DNA of 64,000 nucleotides from Corallococcus sp. AS-1-6. GTDB taxonomy: Bacteria > Myxococcota > Myxococcia > Myxococcales > Myxococcaceae. This document shows, one piece after another, positions 34,696 to 43,167 of this stretch (positions within the stretch are counted from its first letter, which is position 1; each line of letters starts with the position of its first letter). The position numbers and the translations under genes were made by a program. The stretch is from the NCBI RefSeq assembly GCF_020037015.1, contig NZ_JAIQDE010000011.1, positions 62,001 to 126,000 of the forward strand. Direction: 5' to 3'. Below the pieces are notes generated by a model. That model saw only the letters and a list, made by a program, of their open reading frames with translations. It was not told where the DNA came from and did not search any database.

Positions 34696-36288
34696 GTGCG
34701 CGAAAGTCTCAACGAGCTCGTCAGCGAGAATTCACGAAATTGGGCGAATACCCTCGTCCGGAGGATTGGTTCGAAAGTTCCGCCCGTGGCGGCGCGTCGG
34801 CCCCGGAACGCTCTGCTCGTCCACCTGGACGGGGTGCCCAAGGCGCTGCTCGACGAGGCCATCGTCACAGGGCGCATGCCTTTTGTTTCACAGCTCGTCC
34901 GCTCTGGCGCGTATCACCTGGAGAACGCGTTCTGGGGCGCGCCCACGTCCACGCCCTTCTTCCAGGCGGGGCTGCTCTACGGGCTGAGGCACCCGAACCT
35001 GCCGGGCTATAGCTGGTACGACCGGGCGCTCGGCCGCAAGGTGCAGATGAACACGCCCGCGGACGCAATGGCCATCGACGCGCGCCTGCGCGGCCACGGC
35101 CGCACGAGCCTGCTGGACGACGGCGGCCACACGTACTTCTCGCTCTTCCACGCGGGCGCCATGAACCGCATGTGCATGAGCACGCTGTCGAGCTTCAAGC
35201 TCATGGCGCGCTCGTTCGCGTACGAGCTCCAGGGGCTGGGTTCGGCGCGCACGAAGGGCGCGTGGGACTTCCTGCGTTCCTTCGGCATGGAGTCCTGGCA
35301 GGCCGCGCGCGAGGTGCGCCAGTGGGCGCGCTCGCTCAACGACTGGCGCCACGAGCAGGGCTTCCTCGTCAGCCGCATCCTCCTCCAGCGGTTGGGCTGG
35401 AGCTTCGCGCACACCAAGTCCCTGGTGGACATGGTGCGCGGCGTGCCGCTCATCTACCTGGTGTACGGCAACTACGACGAGGTGGCCCACCGCCGGGGCC
35501 CGCGCTCGGAGCTGGCGCTCCAGGAACTCTACCGTGTCGACGCGTCCCTGGCGGAGCTGTTCGCCGTGGCCCGCGCCGCGCCGGAGCCCTACGACGTCAT
35601 CCTCCTGTCGGACCACGGCCACGTGGACAGCCTGCCCCTGGAGCAGCGCCAGGGCCGGCGCCTGGAGGCCGTCCTCTTCGAGGGGGAGGTGCCTCCGCTG
35701 AAGGACGACGTGCGCCGGGGCCTGCTGGACGGGCGCCAGGCGCCAGCGCCGGACACCGCCGCGCGCGCGCCCTTCATCCCGGTGGTGGTGGAGGCCGGCA
35801 ACTTCGCCCACGTCTACCTGAGCGGCCGCCCCGTGCCGCTGGAGGCGCGCGAGCTGCTGGCGCGGCATCCGGAGGTGCTGGCGCGGGCCACGAACAACCC
35901 GGACATCGGCATGGTGGCGATGCGCCGGGGCGCGGAGGCGGTGGTGGTGATGGGCGGAGGTGTCTACGGCGCGGAGGACCTGGACCGCGCGCCGCTCACC
36001 ACCGAGTACAGCAAGCGCGCCGTGGCGGACTTCCTCCACGGGCTGCCGCGCATGGACACCGCGGGGGACCTGGTCCTCTTCGGTGAAGCCGTCCAGAAGG
36101 GCGGCACGGTGGGCTTCGCGTGGGAGTTCGGCTCGCACGGCGGCCTGACGCAGGTGGAGTCCGACAGCCTGGTGATGTGGCCCGCGAGCGGCCCGGTGGA
36201 CCTGTCCGGCCTGAGCCACTGCGCGCGGCTGCACGAGCGCCTGGCGGAGGCCTACCTGGACACCGGCTCGCCGCGGATTCTCCATTGA
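34696..36288 (+). CDS. Alkaline-phosphatase-superfamily hydrolase (phosphodiesterase type)
   Basis: 530 residues from a GTG at 34696 that follows GGGGGAG by eight bases. Metal-binding landmarks of the AlkP/nucleotide-pyrophosphatase fold: LLVHLDGVPKALLDEA near the N-terminus, the nucleophile region GAPTSTPFFQAGLLYG, YGNYDEVAHRRGP and VILLSDHGHVDS, then a C-terminal FGSHGG. No signal peptide is evident, which would place it in the cytoplasm. It is 20 bases upstream of a flippase-like membrane protein, suggesting lipid or head-group metabolism, but the substrate is unknown. Confidence 0.82.
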   Translation: MRESLNELVSENSRNWANTLVRRIGSKVPPVAARRPRNALLVHLDGVPKALLDEAIVTGRMPFVSQLVRSGAYHLENAFWGAPTSTPFFQAGLLYGLRHPNLPGYSWYDRALGRKVQMNTPADAMAIDARLRGHGRTSLLDDGGHTYFSLFHAGAMNRMCMSTLSSFKLMARSFAYELQGLGSARTKGAWDFLRSFGMESWQAAREVRQWARSLNDWRHEQGFLVSRILLQRLGWSFAHTKSLVDMVRGVPLIYLVYGNYDEVAHRRGPRSELALQELYRVDASLAELFAVARAAPEPYDVILLSDHGHVDSLPLEQRQGRRLEAVLFEGEVPPLKDDVRRGLLDGRQAPAPDTAARAPFIPVVVEAGNFAHVYLSGRPVPLEARELLARHPEVLARATNNPDIGMVAMRRGAEAVVVMGGGVYGAEDLDRAPLTTEYSKRAVADFLHGLPRMDTAGDLVLFGEAVQKGGTVGFAWEFGSHGGLTQVESDSLVMWPASGPVDLSGLSHCARLHERLAEAYLDTGSPRILH

Positions 36289-36308
36289 AACCGAGGAAGG
36301 GGAGGACC

Positions 36309-37391
36309 ATGCGGCTTCCCAACGCCGGTGGACGCACGTGGCTCAAGGTGCTGGGCGGAGCGGTGGGGGTCGTCCTGTCCCTGCTCCTGCTCTCCACCGC
36401 GTTCTTCAAGTGGAACCTGAGCGGGGCCGGCGACCTGCTGACGCCGCGCTTCCCCCTGGACAAGTTCGTGCGCGACCTGCCGGGGCACCTGGTGTGGCTG
36501 GTGCCGTTCATGCTGCTGCAGGCGTCGCTGGTGCCGCTGCGCGCGGTGCAATGGCAGGCCACGCTGCGCAGGCCCATCCCGTTCAAGGACCGCTTCCAGT
36601 TGGTGGGCATTGGCGTCTTCGTGCACAACGCGCTGCCAGGGAAGCTGGGCGAGGTGACGCGCTCCTTCCTCCTGTCGCGCACGCACAAGATCCCCTTCAT
36701 CCGGAGCCTGGGCTCCGTGGGCGTGTGCAAGCTGATGGAGTTCGCCTGCCTGATGCTGCTGGTGGCCCTGTCCTTCCTGGGCCCCTTCGGCGAGACGATG
36801 GCCCACTTCCGCACGGAGCTGCACGTGGCGCTGTCGCTGTGCATCGGCCTGGTGGCGCTGGTGGTGCTGCTGGCCCACTGGGCGGCGCCGCTGGGCCGCT
36901 GGCTCCACCAGCGTCACACCATGCCCCGCGTGGACAGCTTCCTGAGCCACGTGGGCGAGGGCCTGGGCACCGCGCGCTCCTTCAAGGGCATGGCGAAGGT
37001 GTTCTTCTTCTCCATCTTCCCGGTGTTCGCCTCCGCGCTGGCGTACGGCCTGGCGCTGCACGGCGTGCACATCCCCGGGGGCCTCTTCGCGGGCGCCGTG
37101 GTGCTGGGCGCCATCTCCCTGGGGCAGTCGCTGCCGGGCGTCCCGGCGGGCATGGGCATCTACTACTTCGTCACGAGCTGGGCGGCGCGCGCGCTGGGCT
37201 CCCCCGCGGAGGACGCGGCGGCCTTCGCCACGCTCACCCACCTGGGCACCGTCATCAGCCAGGTGGCGGTGGGGGCCTGGTCCGTGCACCGCTCCAAGCT
37301 GCGGATCCGCGACCTGCGCAAGGGCGGCCGGCTGGCCAACGCCGCCGCGCACCACGTGGCGCACGAGGCCGTGGAGCCCGCGCCGCCCTGA
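36309..37391 (+). CDS. Lysylphosphatidylglycerol-synthase-type transmembrane protein (flippase-like)
   Basis: 360 residues from an ATG after GGGGAGG. About eight transmembrane helices; first about residues 13-30. The family fingerprint is present: LRAVQWQATLRR, NALPGKLGEVTRSFLLSR, and SLPGVPAGMGIYYFVTSW. This matches the MprF/AglD N-terminal membrane domain without the soluble aminoacyl-transferase half. Relatives move lipids or lipid-linked sugars across the membrane. It follows the AlkP-type gene and is closed by a strong terminator. Confidence 0.86.
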   Translation: MRLPNAGGRTWLKVLGGAVGVVLSLLLLSTAFFKWNLSGAGDLLTPRFPLDKFVRDLPGHLVWLVPFMLLQASLVPLRAVQWQATLRRPIPFKDRFQLVGIGVFVHNALPGKLGEVTRSFLLSRTHKIPFIRSLGSVGVCKLMEFACLMLLVALSFLGPFGETMAHFRTELHVALSLCIGLVALVVLLAHWAAPLGRWLHQRHTMPRVDSFLSHVGEGLGTARSFKGMAKVFFFSIFPVFASALAYGLALHGVHIPGGLFAGAVVLGAISLGQSLPGVPAGMGIYYFVTSWAARALGSPAEDAAAFATLTHLGTVISQVAVGAWSVHRSKLRIRDLRKGGRLANAAAHHVAHEAVEPAPP

Positions 37392-37406
37392 CCGGAAAAA
37401 CAAAAA

Positions 37407-37431
37407 GGGCCCCGACTTGTGGTCGGGGCCC
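37407..37431. terminator. Terminator after the flippase-like gene
   Basis: Perfect 10-bp stem GGGCCCCGAC/GTCGGGGCCC with a five-base loop, preceded by A-rich sequence. It serves the plus-strand operon, and the A run at 37402-37406 provides U residues for minus-strand transcripts leaving the tRNA gene. Confidence 0.85.
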
Positions 37432-37445
37432 TTCGTCTACTGCAG

Positions 37446-37529
37446 TGCCCAGGAGAGGACTCGAACCTCCATGCCCTTGCAGGCGCTAGACCCTGAATCT
37501 AGTGTGTCTACCAATTCCACCACCTGGGC
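37446..37529 (-). tRNA. tRNA-Leu (anticodon CAG)
   Basis: 84 bases. The acceptor arms GCCCAGG/CCTGGGC pair fully with discriminator A. The anticodon stem CTAGA/TCTAG encloses TTCAGGG, giving CAG, which reads CUG. A long variable arm typical of leucine tRNAs and the T-loop GGTTCGAGTCC are visible. CCA is not encoded. CUG is a dominant Leu codon in this GC-rich genome. Confidence 0.97.
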
Positions 37530-37613
37530 AGGTGGCTCGCGGTGCCTCGCGGCGCCGTGATGGGCGAGACGTATAGAGAACCTCCCCCGCCCGGTCAACA
37601 CCCTTTTTTCCGC

Positions 37614-37991
37614 CTACTTCTTCAGCGGCCAGCGGCCCTCGGACTCGAGCTTCCGGCGGATGGCCGGGTTCTCGTCCATGAAGGCGACGAGGGACTCCTC
37701 GGTGATTTCGACCGTGACGTCCTCGCCGCCGACCTCCGTCTGGCAGGACAGGCGGGAGTACGGCCGGACGTCGAAGCCCATGTCCAGCCGGTCCATCTCG
37801 TCGTCGCGCTGTTCGCTCAGCGACTCCAGGCCCTTGCGGACCCAGACGTGGCAGGTGGAGCACCCGCACACGCCGCCGCAGCTATGGCCCACCTGGGCCT
37901 CGCCCTTCTCCGCGGCGTCCAGCAGGGTGGTGCCCGGGGGCACGTCCACGGCGACCTCGGCCAGGGGGCTCTTGAAGGTGACCTTGGGCAC
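37614..37991 (-). CDS. fdx: ISC-type [2Fe-2S] ferredoxin
   Basis: Electron donor to iron-sulfur cluster assembly. 125 residues, GTG start at 37991, three bases after the hscA stop, with a GGAGGAG ribosome binding site inside the end of hscA. Four cluster cysteines follow the adrenodoxin spacing: HSCGGVCGCSTC and RLSCQTEV. A C-terminal extension of about 25 residues (ESLVAFMDENPAIRRKLE) goes beyond usual family length. Last gene of the isc cluster. Confidence 0.94.
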   Translation of the reverse strand: MPKVTFKSPLAEVAVDVPPGTTLLDAAEKGEAQVGHSCGGVCGCSTCHVWVRKGLESLSEQRDDEMDRLDMGFDVRPYSRLSCQTEVGGEDVTVEITEESLVAFMDENPAIRRKLESEGRWPLKK

Positions 37992-37994
37992 GGC

Positions 37995-39839
37995 TCAGTA
38001 CTCCTCCACGGAATGGCCGGACACCACCTGGGTGATGGCGCGGTTCATGACCCGTTCGATGAAGGCCCGGGACGCCTCGTCCAGCGCGTGCAGGGCCTCC
38101 TTCACGGCCAGGTAGTCCTTGCCCGCGGCGGCCTCGCGCACGCGGGTCATGGCGGCCTGGATGGCCTCCGGCTCGCCGGCCTGGAGCAGCCCCGCGTTCT
38201 CACGAAGCTGGCGGTCGGCCTCGGAGAGGACGCGCTCGGCCTCCACCTGCTGCTCGCGCAACTGGCGGGCCTGGATGTCGTCCTCCGCGAAGTCGATGGA
38301 GTCCAGGAGCATCTTCTCGATCTCCTCGTCCGTCAGGCCGTGGCTGGGCTTCACGGTGATGGCCTGCGCCACGCCGGTGCTCTGCTCCTTGGCGGTGACG
38401 GAGAGGATGCCGTCCGCGTCCACCTGGAAGCGCACCTCCACGCGGGCCATGCCGGCCGCCATGGAGGGGATGCCGGAGAGCGTGAAGCGCGCGAGGCTGC
38501 GGTTGTCCTGCACCAGCTCGCGCTCGCCCTGCACCACGTGCACGTCCAGGCCCGTCTGGCCGTCCTTGAACGTGGTGAACACCTGCGCCGCCGCCGTGGG
38601 GATGGTGGAGTTGCGCGGGATGAGCTTCTCCGTGATGCCGCCCATCGTCTCCAGGCCGAGCGACAGGGGGATGACGTCCAGCAGCAGCACCTCGTCCTGG
38701 CGGCCGGTGTCGGTGAGCAGGCTCGCCTGCACCGCCGCGCCCAGCGCCACGACCTGATCCGGATCGATGTCGCCCAGGGGCTCGCGGCCGAACAGCTCCG
38801 CCACGAAGCGGCGCACCGCGGGCACGCGGGTGGAGCCGCCCACCAGGATGACCCCGTCCAGCTCGCCCGCCGCCACGCCCGCGTCCTTCAAGGCCCGCCG
38901 GCACACCGCGCCCGTCTTCGCCACGAGCGGTTGGATCCACGCCTCGAAGTCCGCGCGGGACACCGGCTGCGAGTGGCCGTCCACGCTGAGGACGACCTCC
39001 GCGGCGTCGGTGAGCGCCTCCTTCGCCTTCCGAGCGGCGGCCATCAGCTCCGCCACCTGCGCGGGAGTGGGGGACTGGACGCCCCGCTTCTGGAGCACGT
39101 GCTGCGCGATGGCGCGGTCGAAGTCGTCGCCGCCCAGCGCGGAGTCACCGCCGGTGGACTTCACCTCGAAGACGCCGTCCTCCAGCTTGAGGATGGAGAT
39201 GTCGAACGTGCCGCCGCCCAAATCATAGACGGCGAACATCCCCTGGCTGCCCTTGTCCAGGCCGTACGCCAGCGCGGCGGCGGTGGGCTCGTTGAGCAGC
39301 CGCAGCACCTCCAGGCCGGCGAGCTTCCCCGCGTCGCGGGTGGCCTGGCGCTGGGCGTCGTCGAAGTAGGCGGGCACGGTGATGACGGCCTGCTCCACCT
39401 TGCCGGAGAAGTGCGCCTCCGCGCGGCGCTTCAGGGCGCGCAGGATCTCGCCCGACACTTCGATGGGCGTCACCGGCTGGCCGCCGGCCACGTTGAAGCG
39501 CACCACGTTGGCGCCGGGGGCGAAGTCGTAGTGGCCCAGCTTGCGCGTCTCCGGGTCGTCCGGGCTGCGGCCCATGAAGCGCTTCACCGACACGATGGTG
39601 TCCGTGGGGGCCTCGGCCGCGAGCTTCCGCGCGCGAACGCCCACCACCACGCCGCCGTCCTTGCCGTAATGCACCACGGAGGGCAGCAGGAGCGAGTCGC
39701 CCTCGTCCACCGGAACGCACCGGGGCTTGCCCTGGGACACGGACGCCACCAGCGAGTGCGTCGTTCCCAGGTCGATGCCCACCACGTGGCCCTTCGGCTT
39801 GAGCGGGTCGTGGATCTGCAGATAGCCGTTGTTGCTCAC
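37995..39839 (-). CDS. hscA: Fe-S cluster assembly chaperone, Hsp70 type
   Basis: 614 residues. Hsp70 landmarks: [16 protein letters not shown] (phosphate 1), [14 protein letters not shown] (phosphate 2), [15 protein letters not shown] (adenosine loop). The substrate domain and a helical lid follow. Shorter than DnaK and located between hscB and fdx, so it is the IscU-dedicated paralogue. ATP-driven release of clusters from IscU is the established role. The start overlaps the hscB stop by four bases. It ends next to fdx. Confidence 0.95.
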   Translation of the reverse strand: MSNNGYLQIHDPLKPKGHVVGIDLGTTHSLVASVSQGKPRCVPVDEGDSLLLPSVVHYGKDGGVVVGVRARKLAAEAPTDTIVSVKRFMGRSPDDPETRKLGHYDFAPGANVVRFNVAGGQPVTPIEVSGEILRALKRRAEAHFSGKVEQAVITVPAYFDDAQRQATRDAGKLAGLEVLRLLNEPTAAALAYGLDKGSQGMFAVYDLGGGTFDISILKLEDGVFEVKSTGGDSALGGDDFDRAIAQHVLQKRGVQSPTPAQVAELMAAARKAKEALTDAAEVVLSVDGHSQPVSRADFEAWIQPLVAKTGAVCRRALKDAGVAAGELDGVILVGGSTRVPAVRRFVAELFGREPLGDIDPDQVVALGAAVQASLLTDTGRQDEVLLLDVIPLSLGLETMGGITEKLIPRNSTIPTAAAQVFTTFKDGQTGLDVHVVQGERELVQDNRSLARFTLSGIPSMAAGMARVEVRFQVDADGILSVTAKEQSTGVAQAITVKPSHGLTDEEIEKMLLDSIDFAEDDIQARQLREQQVEAERVLSEADRQLRENAGLLQAGEPEAIQAAMTRVREAAAGKDYLAVKEALHALDEASRAFIERVMNRAITQVVSGHSVEEY

Positions 39840-40384
39840 GCGAGCACCTCCTCCTCGAACGCGTCCACCTGCTCGAGGAAGCGCGTGAAGTAGCGCACCC
39901 GCCCCAGCGCGTGCGATGCCTTTCTCACCCCGTCCGGAGAATCCCCGGCGGCCTCCAGCGAACCGAGCGCCGCGACGGCCTCCTGGAGCGCCGCCGCCTT
40001 GCGGCCCGCCACGTCCTTCGCCATGGCCTGGGCCCGGGGCAGGTCCTTCGCCGCGATGGCTTCATCCAGGGCCTCGCGCAGCTCCATGACCTCCTCCAGG
40101 AACTCCAGGGGCATGTCCTTCTGGGCGCCCGCGTCCTCGCGGTCCAGGTCCACGCCGTGGAGCTTGAGCAGGTAGAAGGCGCGGCGCACCGGGTCCTTCA
40201 GCGTCTTGAAGGCCTCGTTGAGGGCGGTGGTGCCCTCCACGGCGGCCAGGCGCGCCTTCGCGTCACCGGGGCCGACCCGGTCCGGGTGCAGTTGGAGCGA
40301 CAGCTCCCGGTACTGCTTCTCCAGGGCCGGCATGTCCACGGCGTGGGAGCGGGGCAGCCCGAACACGTCGAAGTGGGTCCTCAC
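39836..40384 (-). CDS. hscB: Fe-S cluster co-chaperone, J-domain protein
   Basis: 182 residues from the GTG at 40384 ([17 protein letters not shown]). A GAGG lies eleven bases before this start; the frame stays open to 40429, but that would begin inside a terminator hairpin. The J-domain HPD is in [14 protein letters not shown], and the C-terminal three-helix IscU-binding domain is recognisable ([17 protein letters not shown]). It delivers IscU to HscA and stimulates its ATPase. Confidence 0.94.
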   Translation of the reverse strand: MRTHFDVFGLPRSHAVDMPALEKQYRELSLQLHPDRVGPGDAKARLAAVEGTTALNEAFKTLKDPVRRAFYLLKLHGVDLDREDAGAQKDMPLEFLEEVMELREALDEAIAAKDLPRAQAMAKDVAGRKAAALQEAVAALGSLEAAGDSPDGVRKASHALGRVRYFTRFLEQVDAFEEEVLA

Positions 40385-40412
40385 GGTGCGCACATCCTCA
40401 TGGGGGGAAACG

Positions 40413-40442
40413 AAAAAGGGGCCCGGCACCGGGCCGGACCCC
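40413..40442 (-). terminator. Intrinsic terminator between iscA and hscB
   Basis: On the minus strand, GGGGTCCGGC pairs with GCCGGGCCCC with one mismatch and is followed directly by TTTTT. It is a textbook rho-independent terminator, about 30 bases before the hscB start and inside the otherwise continuous isc cluster. Confidence 0.8.
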
Positions 40443-40490
40443 TGCTGCCCGCTCCCTGACCCACGGGGCGGGCGGGAAGGCCGCTTCAGT

Positions 40491-40874
40491 TCAGACGGAG
40501 AAGCTCTCTCCGCAGCCGCAGGCGGCCTTGACGTTGGGGTTGTTCAGCTTGAAGCCGGACGCCATCAGCGTCTGCTCGAACACCAGCTCCGTGCCGATGA
40601 GGTACAGGTAGCTCTTCGGATCCACGAAGACGCGGACGCCGTCGCGCTCGAACACCTTGTCGCGCTCGCGGGACTTCTCCGACCACTCCATGGAGTACTG
40701 GAGGCCGGAGCACCCACCGCCCTTCACGGCGATGCGCAGGCCGGCGTCCGGCGTCTGGCGCTCCTCCAGGAGCTGCTTGAGGCGCGCCACCGCGCTGTCC
40801 GCCAGGCCAATGCCCTTGGGGGCCGGCTTGGGGGGCGTCTGAGGGGCCTGGGTCGTCTGGGCCTGCTCGTTCAT
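40491..40874 (-). CDS. iscA: A-type Fe-S cluster carrier
   Basis: 127 residues from the ATG at 40874, with GAGGA eight bases upstream. The three conserved cysteines are in GGGCSGLQY and ACGCGESFSV. A 20-residue Gln/Pro/Thr-rich leader is unusual for the family; without it the length is standard (about 107). It carries clusters or iron to target proteins. Third gene after iscS and iscU, followed by a terminator. Confidence 0.93.
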   Translation of the reverse strand: MNEQAQTTQAPQTPPKPAPKGIGLADSAVARLKQLLEERQTPDAGLRIAVKGGGCSGLQYSMEWSEKSRERDKVFERDGVRVFVDPKSYLYLIGTELVFEQTLMASGFKLNNPNVKAACGCGESFSV

Positions 40875-40918
40875 GGGGTCGTCCTCAATCCAGTGAGAAG
40901 AAGTGCCGCGCGGAAGTC

Positions 40919-41311
40919 TCAGGCCTGCCGCGACGCGCGCTTCTTCTTGAAGTCCTCGATGGCCGCCTTGATGGCGTCCTCGGCCAGCACGGAGCAGTGG
41001 ATCTTCACCGGGGGCAGCGCCAGCTCCCGGGCCACGTCCTTGTTGGAGATGGTCATGGCCTGATCCACCGTCTTGCCCTTCACCCACTCGGTGACGAGCG
41101 AGCTGGACGCGATGGCGGAGCCGCAGCCGAAGGTCTTGAAGCGCGCGTCCTCGATCACGCCCGAGTCGCTGATCTTCAACTGGAGGCGCATCACGTCGCC
41201 GCAGGCAGGGGCGCCCACGAGGCCGGTGCCGACGTTCGGGTCGTTCTTGTCGAGCGTCCCCACGTTGCGGGGGTTCTCGTAGTGCTCGATGACCTTCTCG
41301 CTGTAAGCCAT
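40919..41311 (-). CDS. iscU: Fe-S cluster assembly scaffold
   Basis: 130 residues, full family length. Scaffold cysteines are in GLVGAPACGDVMRL, FKTFGCGSAIASSS and VKIHCSVLAEDAI, and the HscA recognition motif LPPVK is intact. It assembles [2Fe-2S] clusters with sulfur from IscS and passes them on with HscAB help. Confidence 0.97.
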   Translation of the reverse strand: MAYSEKVIEHYENPRNVGTLDKNDPNVGTGLVGAPACGDVMRLQLKISDSGVIEDARFKTFGCGSAIASSSLVTEWVKGKTVDQAMTISNKDVARELALPPVKIHCSVLAEDAIKAAIEDFKKKRASRQA

Positions 41312-41428
41312 GCGTCTAACGCTCCTTCACACAACGCTTGAACTGATGCGCCATCCGGGCAACCGATGCGCGGCCGGGCGGGCGGGGGCTTCCGTGCCCG
41401 GCGGGAAGTCTTGAGGGGAGGGGAGCGC

Positions 41429-42793
41429 CTAGTGGGCGGTCCACTCGATGCTCTTGAGGTCGATGCCTTCCTTGGCCATCTCGTACAGGGGGCTCATGTC
41501 TCGCAACTTGCGGACTTTGTCCACCACGAGGCGGATGACGAAGTCGACCTCCTCCTCCGTGTTGAAGCGGCCCAGGCCGAAGCGGATGGAGCTGTGCGCC
41601 ATGTCCTCCTCCACGCCCAGCGCGCGCAGCACGTAGGACGGCTCCAGCGACGCGGACGTGCACGCGGACCCCGAGGACACGGCGACGTCCTTGATGGACA
41701 TCATCAGGGCCTCGCCCTCCACGTAGGAGAAGGAGATGTTGAGGCTGCCCGGCATGCGGTGCTCCAGGCTTCCGTTCACCGTCACCATGTCCAACTGCTC
41801 CATGATGCCGGTGCGCAGCCGCTCGCGCAGGCGGAACAGGCGCGCCGCCTCCTCCGGCAGGTCCTGCTTCGCGACCTCCGCCGCCGCGCCGAAGCCGACG
41901 ATGGACGCCACGTTCAGCGTGCCGCTGCGCATGCCGCGCTCGTGACCGCCGCCGTCCACCATGGGCGCGATGCGCACGCGCGGCTTGCGGCGCACATAGA
42001 GCGCGCCCACGCCCTTGGGGCCGTACATCTTGTGAGCGCTGATGGAGGCCAGGTCGACGTTCATCTTCTCCACGTCGAAGGGCACCTTGCCCACGCCCTG
42101 CACCGCGTCGCAGTGGAAGAGCACGCCCTTCTCACGGCACAGCTTGCCAATCTCCGCCACCGGCTGGACCACGCCGATCTCATTGTTGGCGAACATGATG
42201 GAGACGAGCACCGTCTTGGGCGTCATCGCCGCGGCCAGCTTCTCCAGGCTCACGCGGCCGTCCTTCTCCACGTCCAGGTAGGTGACGCGCGCGCCGCCCG
42301 TGGGCAGCTCCGCCCACTTCTTGTACGTGTCGTCCGCGTCCAGGTTGAACTTCGCCGCCAGCTCGGGGACTTCTTCCGGCATGACGTCGCGCCCGGCCAA
42401 CTGGCCCAGGCGCAGGAGCTTGAGCTCATCCAGCCGCTCCTGGCGCACGCGCTCCAGGCGCTTGCAGGTGTCCAGTACGGCCTTGTGCTCCGTCTTCAGG
42501 GTGATGATGTGGTCGCCCTTGGACTTGTAGAACTCGATGACGCCCTTGATGGCCAGGTTGTCGGACTCGGTGGCGCCGGAGGTGAAGACGATCTCCTTCT
42601 CCGACGCGCCGATGAGGTCCGCCACCTGCCGGCGCGCCTTCTCCACCGCGGCCTCGGCCTTCCAGCCGAACGCGTGGTTGCGGCTGGCCGCGTTGCCGAA
42701 GTCCTCGCGGAGGTAGGGCAACATCGCCTCCAGCACCCGCGGGTCGAGCGGGGTGGTCGCGTGGTTGTCCATGTAGATGGGCAGGTTCAGCAT
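41429..42793 (-). CDS. iscS: Cysteine desulfurase with an extra internal segment
   Basis: 454 residues from the ATG at 42793 ([17 protein letters not shown]), about 50 longer than E. coli IscS. PLP Lys is in [12 protein letters not shown], the sulfur-carrying Cys in [14 protein letters not shown], and the C-terminus SIEW resembles E. coli. The surplus lies at about residues 115-168 between [15 protein letters not shown] and VTYLD, where E. coli has about four residues. It supplies sulfur to IscU. First gene of the cluster, about 110 bases after a strong promoter. No iscR gene is adjacent. Confidence 0.96.
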   Translation of the reverse strand: MLNLPIYMDNHATTPLDPRVLEAMLPYLREDFGNAASRNHAFGWKAEAAVEKARRQVADLIGASEKEIVFTSGATESDNLAIKGVIEFYKSKGDHIITLKTEHKAVLDTCKRLERVRQERLDELKLLRLGQLAGRDVMPEEVPELAAKFNLDADDTYKKWAELPTGGARVTYLDVEKDGRVSLEKLAAAMTPKTVLVSIMFANNEIGVVQPVAEIGKLCREKGVLFHCDAVQGVGKVPFDVEKMNVDLASISAHKMYGPKGVGALYVRRKPRVRIAPMVDGGGHERGMRSGTLNVASIVGFGAAAEVAKQDLPEEAARLFRLRERLRTGIMEQLDMVTVNGSLEHRMPGSLNISFSYVEGEALMMSIKDVAVSSGSACTSASLEPSYVLRALGVEEDMAHSSIRFGLGRFNTEEEVDFVIRLVVDKVRKLRDMSPLYEMAKEGIDLKSIEWTAH

Positions 42794-42902
42794 GAAGTCC
42801 TCAGGAAGAAGTGATGCAGGAGGGTGGAACACCCCTCCGCTCCCCGGCGACGCGGTGGGTCCGCGCGCAGCGGCAGGGTCTACATGGGCCCACACGAATG
42901 TG

Positions 42903-42915
42903 GACCGGACTGGTC
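42903..42915. promoter_or_regulatory. Candidate Rrf2/IscR-type operator
   Basis: GACC-ggact-GGTC, extended on the minus strand to ATAATTGACC...GGTCCA, overlaps the last base pairs of the isc -10 region. Spacing and TTGAC core resemble the type-1 IscR site; this is inference. Confidence 0.4.
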
Positions 42916-42916
42916 A

Positions 42917-42944
42917 ATTATAAAATCGACCCCCCTCGGGTCAA
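42917..42944 (-). promoter_or_regulatory. isc operon promoter
   Basis: On the minus strand TTGACC (42939-42944), 16 bases, then a perfect TATAAT (42917-42922). It stands out in a very GC-rich setting and lies about 124 bases upstream of iscS. Confidence 0.75.
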
Positions 42945-42975
42945 GGGAACATGGGGTCCGGGGCCCCTGTCTCCG

Positions 42976-42994
42976 ACGCATCAGGTCGATGCGT
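42976..42994. repeat. ACGCAT...ATGCGT dyad between iscS and the SPFH gene
   Basis: Six-base perfect arms around seven bases. A further pair of arms (GGAGTGC at about 42997 and GCACTCC at about 43036) could form a long hairpin. The 42794-43167 gap holds no gene I can support; it contains the isc promoter and these repeats. Confidence 0.3.
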
Positions 42995-43167
42995 GCGGAG
43001 TGCGCCGGCCTGGGTCAACGCGCCTCCAGAGTGGAGCACTCCGGCCGCGCCAGGTTGGCGCGGGGTGATCCGAAACAGCGCTTCGCGCGCCCATAAGTGC
43101 CCGTTTCAAGGCCCCGCCGGGCATGGCCGGGCGCCTGCACTGGTGCCGGCGCGGAGGGTGCCAACAC

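Noticed and set aside
40385-40429. Upstream start for hscB
   Set aside because: It would begin inside the iscA terminator hairpin and add a non-family leader.
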